Part shown: piece by piece, positions 1 through 10,735 of the stretch
Layout: each line of letters begins with the position of its first letter
Position numbering within the stretch: the first letter of the stretch is position 1
Assembly (NCBI GenBank): GCA_963693085.1
Contig: OY856412.1
Coordinates: forward strand, 345,522,457-345,586,456
Length of the DNA stretch: 64,000 nt
Source of the DNA: Alisma plantago-aquatica
Lineage: Eukaryota > Streptophyta > Magnoliopsida > Alismatales > Alismataceae
Direction of reading: 5' to 3'
The notes under the pieces: generated by a model
Database searches by the model: none
Seen by the model: the letters and a program-made list of their open reading frames with translations, nothing else
Told to the model about the DNA's origin: nothing
Translations under genes and position numbers: made by a program

Positions 1-1466
1 TAAGCTTTATGAATAGTGAATTATATTGATGCACTTCTAAGTGACATCTATTGTGATTTATGGGCTGTAAGAACCATAAACACCATCAAGGTCATGCTTG
101 ACAGATGACTTGTGATGAGATAACTGAGAACTGGTGATTGAAATGAGTTAGGCCTGCTACATTTTAGTATTCTCATATATAGCTGTGATGCTAATGTTTT
201 TGTATGATGTTAAGAATATTGAATGTACCTAACTAATCAAGTGAAATGTAGAGCCCTGATCATAGATCCATCATTGTCAGAGTCTAAATGATGGTGAAAC
301 AGGTTTTCCCCAGGGAACTCCTGCATCACATACTTTTGAGTATGTGGGGTACATGGATGTGTAGAACCTTACATCCTAGTGTAGGTATTTGATGTAGATT
401 CTAGTAGTCCGTCATACGTTCACTAAAAGAGAATAGGTGAGAGGATTTGGTGTAGATTCATGTAGTCCATCATTCCCACCACAAAGTCCAAAAGGTGAGA
501 TGTATCTCTACACTCCCTTAAAGACACAAACACCGCATCGGTGAAAGATAAACAAGAAATCTTCCGATGGCGAAGAGAGTACAGAATGCCACTGTAACTC
601 TAACAATAGCGAAGGTCCAGTTTACCCTGGAGAGCTATTATAAAGGACATCCCGCCAGATGTCTATCAAACAATCCTCTAACTGACTGAGGAAGATGAGG
701 TCATAAGAATCTGGCTCTTTTAATGACCTATGTATGATACTGATGTGACTTCTTAGCGATCAGTTGGAGTATGAGTGGTAAGCCTCATCTCCACAGGGCA
801 TAACAATAATGTTTGAAAAACATAATCAACAACGTAGTATATCTGTTAGAGTTATCTACGAGTTATTTGATTGATGTTACCTTGAATAGCATATATGTTC
901 TCATATTTCATAAATGATTGAACTCTTACTTAACATCAGAATTGCTAGTGAATACCTGGAAGGCTTTTATTGCTTTAGTTATTCCCTGCCTTGCTTATAA
1001 AGCTTCTAGTGGAGAGTTATAACTCTCGCTGGGGCAATTATGTATAATTGTCTCACCCTGTATACTTCTACTTTTTAGGTGGTCATCGAAGACGGAGAAA
1101 CAAGAACACAGGTGACTAATCCCAGCAACAGCAGCATCAGGAGCAGTAAATCTTAGGTGGAGATTCAGCCTGCTTTATGGTGTAGTTAGAGTCAAGTCCT
1201 ATGTGTCCTCTGTACTCTCAGGTCCTAGAATGTTTTGAGTATGAACTCTTGAGAAGTTTTGTATCATGTTGTATATAATTACTCAAGAAGTAATTTGTCA
1301 GTGATGTAAACAGTTAAATCCTTTTTCTATGGAAAAGGTTTGTGGTTTCAAGCTCTTGTCTCGAAAAGTTTTAATTTCCCGTGATTTTTGTCTTCCGCTG
1401 TTTACCGATTGTTTCCGCACATGTTTAAATCGGGATTAATTCGTGGTTTGGAGATCGGAGCCCACA
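1..1466 (+). mobile_element. 3' portion of a long Ty3/gypsy LTR, cut by window start
   Basis: This stretch aligns by eye, block by block, with the LTR that ends at 62678. Shared blocks include the segment around 640-830 ending in cctcatctccacagggcata, the gacaattatnnataattgtctcacc block near 1030-1060, the ttttaggtggtcatcgaagacg block near 1075, and the terminal gagatcggagcccaca. It ends in CA at 1466, and no primer-binding site follows, so this is the outer end of a 3' LTR or a solo LTR. The rest of the element lies left of the window. No ORF of note is present. Confidence 0.75.
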
Positions 1467-1689
1467 GGTACCTTGAAGTCTTGATCTAAAACAAGAATGC
1501 ACGCTCAAACATCATCAAAATAAGACCAAACTAGAAATAAAACATTGTCACATGTTAGATAAGCATCTCAAAGGATTAGATCAAGGTTTAAGCATCTTTT
1601 TATGCAAAGAAAGCATACTCAAGCATTAATCAAGGTTAGGCTCCTTACACTAGCCATCAAATGAGGCCTTATACAGGGATGCAAGAATT
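1467..1689. other. unassigned spacer
   Basis: Between the LTR end and the gag remnant there is AT-rich sequence without an ORF. It may be the decayed continuation of the minus-strand gypsy element to its right. Confidence 0.4.
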
Positions 1690-2140
1690 CTACACTATGT
1701 GTTTACTTTCCGCTCATTGGTCATCATGTAGTCAAAGAGCCCCAGGAGGCGGAAATTTTGAACATAGTCTGCCACAATCATGTTAACTTGATGCCATAGA
1801 ATAATTTGATTTCCTCTCTCCTTTTTGGTGAATATCATGGAGAATATGGTACAATTATATGTCCATGCCATCTGTTACGTGATCAGGTCTAGATTCATGA
1901 TGTAATTCTCCAACCAACGATTTGGTATTTCCTCAAGCTGGTGAGCAACAAAGGATACCTTCATGTTGGGTTGCACCACCAAAATGTTGAAACCATTCTC
2001 CATGGCAAAAATCTAGGCTTCTACCTTATCAACTACCTCAGGTTTGTCTTCACCCCAGAACTTCTATATATCCAACTCGACAAAATCAAGCATGGTGGCT
2101 CAATTATGAGGGTGGACATGTAGGGGTTCACTATTCTCGT
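1690..2140 (-). pseudogene. decayed Ty3/gypsy gag fragment
   Basis: Reading the minus strand, a broken frame gives a run resembling the retrotransposon gag domain: FVELDI, then GEDKPEVVDKVEA, then NMKVSFVAHQLEEIPNRWLEN, then NFRLLGL. The order matches gypsy gag (target-region Glu-Asp-Pro segment, helix with KV..A, then a tryptophan before the second half). Several stop codons interrupt it, including one in the PEVVDKVEA segment. It lies downstream (minus strand) of a primer-binding site at 2964-2975 and an LTR at 2978-3640, as expected for gag. No zinc knuckle or pol could be recognised further left, so the element is truncated. Confidence 0.55.
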
Positions 2141-2963
2141 TTCTGGAAACATGTTTTTGTGCAAGGGCCCTAAAAGCCTCTGTGAGCTCCTTCTATTGTC
2201 CTAAATAGAGGACATTAGGGGTATGAACAACTACTTGTGGAACTGTAGGTCCAAAACTAGTAGCATGGAAAGGGTCATCCTTGGGTACATCATCCATCAT
2301 AGGCTTTCACCTATAGTCAGGACTGTCTTCATGGTCCGGGAGGTCAAAGGGACAATTTTTAGGATTGAAACTTTTCTTAGCAGTGACCTCCTTTGCTTCT
2401 TGGAAGTCTTGTATTCCCTTATCCCCCTTGAGTATATTGTGTTCTAGTAGGAGGAACTACCCTAATGGAAGTCAAGGATGACAATGGTCTTGGTGCGGGC
2501 CATTCTGTTTCTCATAAATTAACTTTATTAACATAGTTTCATACTAAGTTTATTAAAGCATCATAATAATTATGTCCATGACATCTTCTTTACATGCATT
2601 TTATTATTTGGCAGAGGATGCCTTAATCCCCAATATTCATAACCCTAGTACTCCGAAAGGTAGAGAGAGATATTATAGGTACATCAGGTTTAGTGAGTAA
2701 GGGGGTAGAGAAGTGATGAAGTTAGATATAAAGAAATCCTAGAGGTATTTTAATTCAAGTAAAATCCTCTAACTTCATCTAGGATGGATGCATGAGTCTG
2801 GGAGTCCTCGCAAGCCAAGTAGTTATTTAAAGGAAAGTATTTATAGCCCTAGACCATGGTCCTTTCTAGACACCATCGTCTTTGGAAAACACTCTAATAA
2901 TTCCCTGGAGCTCTACAGAACTATTAAAATCTAATAATTATTCAAGGTTAAATTGTAAACGAG
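2141..2963 (-). other. leader and 5' gag region of decayed gypsy element
   Basis: Sequence between the gag remnant and the primer-binding site. Short ORFs here do not match anything recognised. By position it is the untranslated leader and mutated gag N-terminus of the minus-strand element. Confidence 0.4.
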
Positions 2964-2975
2964 GCTCTGATACCA
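2964..2975 (-). other. primer-binding site for initiator Met tRNA
   Basis: The plus strand reads gctctgatacca, the complement of TGGTATCAGAGC, the standard plant LTR-retrotransposon site matching the 3' end of initiator methionine tRNA. It sits two bases from the LTR edge at 2978, which fixes the element orientation as minus. Confidence 0.85.
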
Positions 2976-2977
2976 AA

Positions 2978-3640
2978 TGTAAGGACCCCCTCCTCCTGTT
3001 ATCTCCAATTATGATGAACCGAGAGGGCAAACACCTGTGTAACAATATCACTATGGTGACTGGTGATTGGGCCAAGGAGTATGTATGATGTGTCCACTAC
3101 GAGGACTAACCCTAGTGAGAGGGTTCCCCACATGTATACTCCAGAGAGGGAGTGTCCCACATACACTAGGTTAATAAGTTATAAATAAAATGTTTCAATT
3201 TTTGTAATAAATATTTTCTCTTGTGGTTGAATATGTTGTTATACATAAATGCAAACATTTTGTTCCCCCATATAGCGGTATAACTGTTTATACTAACCAA
3301 GTTTTTTTTCTCATCATTTCAGGATAATCTGCTATCATTTCTACAAGTATGATGAACAATCGACATCTACAAAAGAAGGTATCAAATGGAAATATCTAAT
3401 CAAATCTTAGAGGATATAGATCATTAGTTTTTAGTTACAGTTACAACCAATAGTTTTTCCTACCAATGTAACTCTTTAGTGGAGAGTTTACCTTTTATAT
3501 TGTACAAACTCTTTCTAATTTAGTGAAATTTATTAACTATTTTTGTTTAATCGCTAAACCATAAATCTTGTATTCGAGTAATAGCCACTGGCCTCTTGAT
3601 ACACATTAATTAAGGATAATATTGGGAGGGGGTCGTTACA
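2978..3640 (-). mobile_element. 663-bp 5' LTR of decayed minus-strand gypsy element
   Basis: The plus-strand sequence starts TGTAAGGACCCCCTCC and ends GGGAGGGGGTCGTTACA, so it has TG...CA edges, and the two ends are imperfect inverted complements of each other. The primer-binding site lies immediately outside the left edge. On the right it abuts a copia LTR fragment whose relatives continue across this point at 13640 and 40360, so the gypsy element inserted into that older copy. The matching 3' LTR is not in the window. Confidence 0.7.
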
Positions 3641-4128
3641 GTAGTGTCTTCAGGTCTAATAACCATAATCACCACTATCACAACAAGAGTTGATTGTGGC
3701 TACCATTCAATGGTCTCCATGCATCACTCTCAAGGTGGGTCTATTCAGTACATTATTCACAAACAAGTAGCTATTTTTGTTTGATATCGTGCATCAAGAG
3801 TGATGAGATTTTGTCAGCAACCAACACACACTCTAGTCTTATGTATTACTATTTTCTATTTTTCTTACATGTTAATATTTGATTTGGGACAGAACAAGAA
3901 TGTATATACTCTTAACATACATATGATCTCATTATTCAGGCCTCCACCTAAAGACATATGTCATCGAGTAACATCATTCGTTAGACATCTAATATGTTTG
4001 TGTCATCATCTCATGATTGAAACAAACATAATAGATAGAGATACCTTTATCACTTATCAAATTAGGTATCTAATTCCCCTTTACAATCATCATATGATTG
4101 GTCCTCTGGGCATACATACCAATAGAGT
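3641..4128 (-). mobile_element. copia (Tork-like) LTR fragment, 5' half of the 3' LTR
   Basis: About 480 bp matches 13640-14128 closely: ccatggtctccatgtatcactct-like core, the cacacactctagtcttatg block, gtcatcgagtaacatcatt, and the end gggcatacatacca. Read on the minus strand the edge is TTGGTATGTATGCCC, typical of Tork-lineage LTR starts. It adjoins a copia pol remnant whose RNase H end faces it, so it is the 3' LTR of that element, truncated at 3640 by the gypsy LTR. Confidence 0.65.
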
Positions 4129-4219
4129 CTAATTTTCACTTTGATCCAATAACCCTCAAATCTTATTCCAAGTGATCTTAACATGTCCATCATGTTCGTC
4201 TAGCGCTTTTATAGCGGGT

Positions 4220-6490
4220 AGCAATGTTGGCTTCTAGTCGATATTTTGCAAGTTTTACATTTCCTCATTGTTCAACTTCTCGTATGATATGCAATTGCCA
4301 TATTATGTTATATGATATTCCTTGCCAATCTAGTGGCTCCACTGTTGTCAAAACATTTCTACTATGTCATCAATGGTTGGAACCTCGCACAAGTTCATCC
4401 AAAAGAACCTCTTAATCCATACAATATCCTCTGTTCTTCATAACACCAAGATACATGACTTATATTTTAGAATTTAAACAAGTGTCCCTTGCTCATGATT
4501 TTTCCAACTTATATATCTAGTTTGTGGTCAAACACAAATTTAGATTGTGAGTGCTAACTTTCTCATTTTAGAAGCCTACATCAGTGTAACTCTTTACACC
4601 CAAGTATTCCTTATTGCCTTAGGCAAGGAACTATTCCTTTTAGAGTTTCTCAAGTACTTAAGGATGTTCTTTATGGAAATCCAGTGACTCTCATCGGGGT
4701 CTGATAGATATCCACTCATCATGTCCAATACATACGAGATAATGAGATAAGTACATAATATTGTGAATGCAATCAGCATCTTAGTCACATATTCTTGTTC
4801 TTCACAAAAATTGGAATATAAAGATCTTGATGGACTAATTCTATGAGATATGGACAAGTTTTCTCTCATTGAGTACTCTATGTTGAAACTCTTCAACATC
4901 TTGCAATTGTATGTACTCTTTCTTGGGTCAAGAAACTTTCCAAATCCATCTCTATAGATCTTAGTTCCTATCACATAAGATGCTTTGCCTAAACCCTTCA
5001 CAGAGAAGGAGCGTCCCAACCAGGTTTTAATATTTATAGTGTTAGGATGTTATTCCCCATCATAATTTAGAATACAAATATGCTCCCACTAAATATTTTT
5101 GTAATCACTAATTTAATCTTCATTTTTACTATAGTCGAACTCCTTGACTATTTTTTCAAATCCAAGATTGCAACTCTAATATGCTTTCTTCAATCCAAAA
5201 ATTTACCTTTGTATCTTATAGATTTTATTTGTGATAATTGGATTTATAAAACCCTTGTTCCATGTCACACACACATCTTCATAACTATTCCTTTTAAGGA
5301 ATGTGGTTTTAACATCCATATGCCAAATCTCATAGTTGAGAAACAAGCTACAATTGCAAGCATTATCCTGATGGATTTAACCATGTCAATAGGTGAAAAG
5401 ATTTCATCCACTTCAACACTTTGAACTAGATGAAACCATGTACAACCAATCTTCTCTTATACATTTGTAAATACCATCCATGTCGGCCTTCTTCTACAAG
5501 ACGCAAATGCACCCTATGGGTTTTACCCCTTCAGGTGGTTTCACTAATGTCATACCTTGATGGTGTACCTTGAGCACATCTTGGATCTATGGCTTCAAAC
5601 CATTTCTCAGACATGGGTCCCTCAATAGCTTCTAGGTAGGTTGTTGGCACATCATCGTACAAGCTCAAGGCATGATCTACTAGATCTATGAGGTTTTGTG
5701 TTACATAAGAAACTTCTACTTCCACAATAATTTGTGATGCTCTTTGTTTCTATTGTACCTCTTCAGGTTCATGTTTTCATCCTACTCCCAAACTTTTTGA
5801 GTTCTACTTTTCTCCCATGGATTCCTTAAGAATTTGATTCCCTATAGGAATACAACCATCCTGGCAACGAACACTCTTGTTGTTGGATTGGAATAAAAGT
5901 AATATTAAAAAAAACAACAATTATGTGATTTGTGGAAAAAGCTTTTCAAGAAAAAAATTTCTTACACAAGATTTCAATCCTAATCTTTACAAAAGACATA
6001 TCAAGACACTTACCATGACATATCTCATATGGTGTCTTTTGAACCATTTTAGACGGTACATCCTTTTAGTGTATAGTATGTGCCAAAATTGAAATTGGAA
6101 GATAGGCTAGTTTTATTGATGATAGCAACATGACTAGTAGGGTGTAATATTTTCTTTCTGATACATCAATATGTTTAAATAGGGGTTCATTGTGATACAC
6201 TATCATGGTCTCCCAAAAGGTCCTCAAACTTTTGGTTTTAAAGTATTTACACATTGAACATATCCAAGTGTTCTAATACTTATATCAAAAGGGTCACTTA
6301 CTTATTAATTATCTCCTCGAACCCATCAAGAGATTTATACTTGTATTTCATTAAAAACAATCTTTCATATCTACTAAGATCATCAGTAAATATAATGAGG
6401 TACTAGTAACTTCCTCTAGCACATATTCAAAAGGTCTAAATACATTAATATGTATGAGCCCTAATAGAATACCAACTCTCCCACTACATC
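4220..6490 (-). pseudogene. decayed Ty1/copia pol (integrase, reverse transcriptase, RNase H)
   Basis: On the minus strand, pieces in several frames follow copia order. About 6490-6300 resembles the integrase core (LIHINVFRPF-like). About 6200-5960 gives the integrase C-terminal part (LPISILAHTI, then VPSKMVQKTPYEICHGK). About 5725-5460 gives the start of the RT region (VKPPEGVKPIGC, DMDG). About 5340-5280 gives YEIWHMDVKTTFL. The clearest open piece, 4594-5019 (141 codons), contains GLGKASYVIGTKIYRD and SDPDESHWISIKNILKYLR. About 4560-4220 has RNase H traces. Many stops and frameshifts separate the pieces, so no functional product is expected. The lineage looks Tork-like. Confidence 0.75.
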
Positions 6491-6665
6491 TCGTGAAAAG
6501 TGAGTTCGTCATATTGCCCAAGAATTAAGGCTTGCATGTCTGTATTGGTTCTGTAAACCAAAGTTTCTAGAACAACCATCAATATGGATTCTAAAAATGC
6601 ATTTCTCATTATGTTCTCTAGATGAGAATTTTGCACATTTTCATTGTTTGAGTCACAGAGTCATT

Positions 6666-6669
<4 letters not shown>

Positions 6670-6734
<65 letters not shown>

Positions 6735-7143
6735 GAGAGAGAGAGAGAGAGTTAGGCAAGAATACACTCAAGTGTATTCATAGCAGAATACACTTAAGTA
6801 GTTTTCCATGATGCAACATTTTTTTATTAAATCTAATGAATTCATTTTCTTAAAAATCTTGTGAATATCTCATATATTAAATTTGATCCCATTTGGACAT
6901 TTATATATCACGTTATGAAGACCACAAAAATTATGCTTTACAAATTAGTTCCGTGCGTCGATTTTGTTGCCCTTGGATGCGTGACTTAAACTCATCCAAA
7001 TGGGCTCAAAATTTGTATGTATCCTAATTATAGTATGACAATGAAGATCATTGGTTTATATTTTGCAAAAACATTGTCTTGATATGCAAACACCACTTGA
7101 GTGTAGTGTGCAATATGTACACTCGAGTGTATTCTACCTTGAC

Positions 7144-7224
<81 letters not shown>

Positions 7225-7316
7225 GTATATATATATGTATGTATATGTATGTGTATATATATGTATATATATGTGCATATACATGTATATATATGTATAT
7301 GTATGTATATATATAT
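6670..7316. repeat. fold-back (MITE-like) element with microsatellite ends
   Basis: The left end is a long AT run (about 6670-6735) followed by a GA run. The right end is the mirror image: CT (about 7140-7176) followed by AT/GT repeats to about 7316. Just inside, gaatacactcaagtgtattc near 6760 faces cactcgagtgtattc near 7120. Further in, ttgatcccatttggac near 6885 faces the complement of catccaaatgggctcaa near 6995. The whole 650-bp segment can fold back on itself. It splits the copia remnant. ORFs across it are repeat artefacts. Confidence 0.5.
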
Positions 7317-7981
7317 TGTCTTCAGAACTATCAAGTATAGACTATGAGACAATGGCATTTCCATATAAGATGTTATCTTTTAAAAAGAAACATCAATTTA
7401 TTCTTGTGATTCTCATCCATACAAGATACATGATATTTTCATCAATGACAAGTACATAATAGCAATTCACTAATTCTATTACATGCACATTAGGTTGAAC
7501 AACATATTCCAATAGTAGTAGCAGCAACTCTTGCTCCACAAAGTTCTATCTTATTTCTTCTCTGGTCCTAAAGTGGATATTTCTATCTTCTTCTTCTTCT
7601 TTCATAGTTTCTTTTAAGTTCAAAGGAAAAATTCCTTTTCACTTACGTTTATCCACATTTGAGGGCAAAAGACTAAGGCTTCATCTTAGCCTCAAAACTC
7701 TCCTTGGCCTTGCCTTTTACATGGGGACCTCACTTTACTGATCATCATCACATATTTGTATTTCTTCATTCTTGATTCAACATTTATCAACATGCCAAAT
7801 AATTTTGACAATAGTTTATCCAAGTTACTCAAGTACTAAGACTTGCTAAACTGACTATATGATTAAGGAAACAATTATAGAATCATATCCATGGCTAACG
7901 CTTGGCACAAAGGGGATTATGGTATCTATAGATGTTCCACATTCCCAATTATATGGAGCACATGGGGCTCTATTGGATCTC
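7317..7981. other. unassigned sequence, possible decayed copia gag
   Basis: No reliable ORF. A Lys-rich stretch on the minus strand near 7550-7740 could be the decayed gag C-terminal region of the surrounding copia element, but no zinc knuckle can be read. Confidence 0.3.
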
Positions 7982-8177
7982 TGATAACCTCCTATTTTAG
8001 TAGTTTATCTTAGTCTTTTTCTTTAGTTTTCCATACTCTTTTTACGTTTATACTGTACATAAACCTAATTTTATCCCTTTTTGTAAATACATCATCAAAC
8101 TAACTTTTTCCTTTTATACTTGCAGAAAAAGCACAAAAAAAAATCATAAAAGAATAAACCAGCCTCAAGGCCGAGTG

Positions 8178-8840
8178 AAGCCAAACGGTCCCAAGACCGC
8201 ATGGAGTTCAAACGGTCCCGAGACCGCATGAAGCCAAACGGTCCCAAGACCGCATGGAGTTCAAACGGTCCCGAGACCGCATGAAGCCAAACGGTCCCAA
8301 GACCGCATGGAGTTCAAACGGTCCCGAGACCGCATGAAGCCAAACGGTCCCAAGACCGCATGGAGTTCAAACAGTCCCGAGACCGCATGAAGCCAAACGG
8401 TCCCAAGACCGCATGGAGTTCAAACGGTCCCAAGACCGCATGAAGCCAAACGGTCCCAAGACCGCATGGAGTTCAAACGGTCCCGAGACCGCATGAAGCC
8501 AAACGGTCCTAAGACCGCATGGAGTTCAAACGGTCCCAAGACCGCATGAAGCCAAACGGTCCCAAGACCGCATGGAGTTCGAACGGTCCCAAGACCGCAT
8601 GAAGCCAAACGGTCCCTAGACCGCATGGAGTTCAAACGGTCCCAAGACCGTTTGACGCCAAATGATCTCAAAACCGTTTGACGCCAAACGGTCCCAAGAC
8701 CGTTTGATGCCAGACGATCTCAAGACCGTTTGACGCCAGACGGTCTCAAGATCGTTTGACGCCAAACGGTCTCAAGACCGTTTGACGCCAAACGGCCTCC
8801 AGACCGTTTGAACCCAAACGGTCTCCAGACCGTTTGGACC
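8178..8840. repeat. two-tier palindrome array, core AAACGGTCTCAAGACCGTTT
   Basis: Nine units of exactly 53 bp start at 8178, 8231, 8284, 8337, 8390, 8443, 8496, 8549 and 8602. Each unit holds two copies of an imperfect palindrome, one introduced by aagcc and one by agttc. From about 8650 the array changes to single units of about 26 bp (tttgacgccaaacggtctcaagaccg type). The array stops about 12 bp before a TATA box. The same core recurs at 59350-60496 in a different element. Confidence 0.9.
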
Positions 8841-8851
8841 TCACTCAAGGC

Positions 8852-8860
8852 CTATAAATA
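8852..8860 (+). promoter_or_regulatory. TATA box of LTR promoter
   Basis: ctataaata lies in the context aaggCCTATAAATAAG directly after the palindrome array, with a GC-rich leader downstream. This is the best promoter candidate of this LTR. Confidence 0.6.
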
Positions 8861-9748
8861 AGACCTCAAGGGCCATCCCTGAGGGGAGTCCAGACGTCCA
8901 GAGGCTGCCTCTCTAGTACCAGAACAACTTCATCCACCGCCCGAGGCTGCCGGTCTGAGACTCACGTTCCATTGCAAAGCTACCTTCTCTCTCATCAACA
9001 AAGAAGGTGAGAGGAGAAGATCTGTCATCAAGCAAGCCACGAAGGGTGAAGATCGTTGCTCTGTCCACCAAGGGTTCAACCTTCTCTCCTCAGTGGAGAT
9101 GTTGTTCTTTCTATCTCCTCTTGCCTCCTCCTTTGTTGTTCCCTCTATGGGGAGCGAGTAGTTCCATTCACTGGGGCGCGGGGACTAGCCCCGCTGCCCA
9201 TGTCTTGTACTTTGTACTAAAAAGATGTTATCCTTTCGTTTTAATACTAAATCGTTTCATACATGCTTGAATGATGGCCACGTTCTTGTATGCATCTATT
9301 GTCTTTTGTTGTGGTTTGTCTACGACCGCCCTCGAGACTCGAATATCGATTTAGTGTTGGTTTCTGGTGTGTGTATCCACCACGCATCCGTTTCGGTGTC
9401 TAGGAGTGTATCTCAAAGAGTGGAGTAAACTCACTATCATCCGTTGCACTTCCATCTGTATGGAAGTAACCTTGGTAAGTCGAGGAACACACTTTGCGAG
9501 GGGAATGATGTAAAGCATGTGACCATTTGATCGGGAATGGCTGGCGTTGCAACATTCCCGCACTTCTCGTAGCTAGGTTATCCGAATAGGAGACTAGGCC
9601 TACAAAGATACTATTCGATTTGATAATTATCGCTCGCTTGTTAGTTTTAGATGCACGTTTCATGAGGTTGAGTAAGATTCTCTCTTTGGAAGACTACATA
9701 TCTTCATTGACACGTAGAAATGTACCGAATGAGAGCTACTTAACCCTT

Positions 9749-9912
9749 GAAGGATGCGATGCATTGCTCTTGTCTTATAAGGCATCGGTCTTGTGGAACA
9801 TCGAAGGATGCAATGCATCGCTCTTGTCTTACAAGGCATCAGTCTTGTGGAACATCCTTGGATGCAATGCATCGCTCTTGTCTTATAAGGCATCGGTCTT
9901 GTGGAACATCCA
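9749..9912. repeat. three-copy 54-bp tandem repeat
   Basis: Units begin at about 9751, 9805 and 9859, with a core of ggatgcaatgcatcgctctt. Because 54 is a multiple of three, several frames stay open on both strands (for example 9620-9928), giving 18-residue repeats. There is no sign that any of these is a gene. Confidence 0.85.
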
Positions 9913-10352
9913 TGTATCTATCTTATAAGTCTTGCTTTGCTTAGTACATTTACAATTCATGTGTAGTGGTGGTAAATACCTGCTTAACCCCAGTGATTCA
10001 TCATCATCATTTGTTAGAACTTAGTTTTACTTGCTTTATTTGCTTTTCATGCTTTAGTCTAAAAACCAATCAAAATCCAACTTTTCGATATAAGTGCCAA
10101 TTAGTAAAATAACTAAGTGAAGTGATGTACGTTTTCCATCTTGTTGCTTGCAACAAGACCGTTGTCTTTTGGGTTCGATCCTAAATCTGTACTATGATAA
10201 GGCTTACATACTCTTATGGGGTTGGAGTTGTTATCTAAGCACCAGTTCTAGGTAAACCTAGGGAAGACATCAATCCTCTCTAGGGTTTTTGGTGTAAGAT
10301 CTGGGACTCCCATTGGAAGAGTAAAAATCTTTTGGTGTAAGTCCCAGCTCCA

Positions 10353-10735
10353 TCAAAAAATGTCCTCCATCTTACAGTCAGTGAGATCCTTTGAAACATC
10401 GTACCTTTCTTTCTTTGCTTGATTCTGGCTCATATTCTTAAGATGTGTGATCATCTCAAGAATACCCATGTCTGCATACTTCTTATGCAAGTTAGAGTTC
10501 AAACAACTTACCATATGGTGCTTAATATCTAAGGCACCATTGGCATGCTTCCAATAAGCATCCATCCAAACTCTAGGTGCAATAGGAGTAGGTTCCTCTA
10601 GCATTGGGGTATCCAAGACATAGGGCATATGCTCATCATTGAGAACCCTTCTCAAATTCCAGAACCAATCATGGAAAGTTTGACCCATTTAGTTTGTCCT
10701 TCTTAAGAACTAACCATAACAATGATTTGTTTTCC
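10353..10735 (-). pseudogene. Ty1/copia gag fragment
   Basis: The open part (10353-10688, 111 codons) reads HDWFWNLRRVL, PRVWMDAYWKHANGALDI, then KERYDVSKDLTDCKM, the characteristic N-terminal half of copia gag (UBN2-type). Upstream, MENKSLL and KLNGSNF continue the match in a shifted frame to an ATG near 10735, so a frameshift lies close to 10688. The 3' end stops abruptly at about 10350, where the LTR-like block ends. Presumably this is the gag of the same copia element whose pol remnant is at 4220-6490. Confidence 0.7.

Larger units (their letters stand above)
7982..10340 (+). mobile_element. Tat/Athila-type gypsy LTR, probably solo or truncated
   Basis: The stretch has an LTR-like order on the plus strand: a TGATAACCTCCTATTTT start, a long palindrome array (8178-8840), a TATA box (8852-8860), a transcribed-looking GC-richer leader (8870-9200), and near 10150-10230 a segment (gaccgttgtcttttgggttcgatcc) resembling the end of plant Tat/Athila LTRs. 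No primer-binding site or coding region follows, which suggests a solo LTR. It sits between two pieces of the minus-strand copia element. Both edges are uncertain. Confidence 0.4.

Noticed and set aside
2978..3640. MITE with 16-bp terminal inverted repeats
   Set aside because: The ends are inverted complements, but the adjacent tRNA-binding site and gag remnant make it an LTR.
7048..7459. Overlapping ORFs of 76-126 codons on both strands
   Set aside because: They are translations of CT and AT microsatellites (runs of SLSL and IYIYIY) and appear in every frame.
8420..8671. 83-codon ORF on the minus strand
   Set aside because: Product of the 53-bp array only.
8178..8840. CRISPR-like regular direct repeats
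   Set aside because: Repeats and intervening parts are all near-identical, with no unique spacers, and the context is a plant LTR; it is a tandem array.
9620..9944. Three overlapping ORFs with an 18-residue repeat
   Set aside because: A 54-bp tandem repeat keeps frames open on both strands; no family resemblance.
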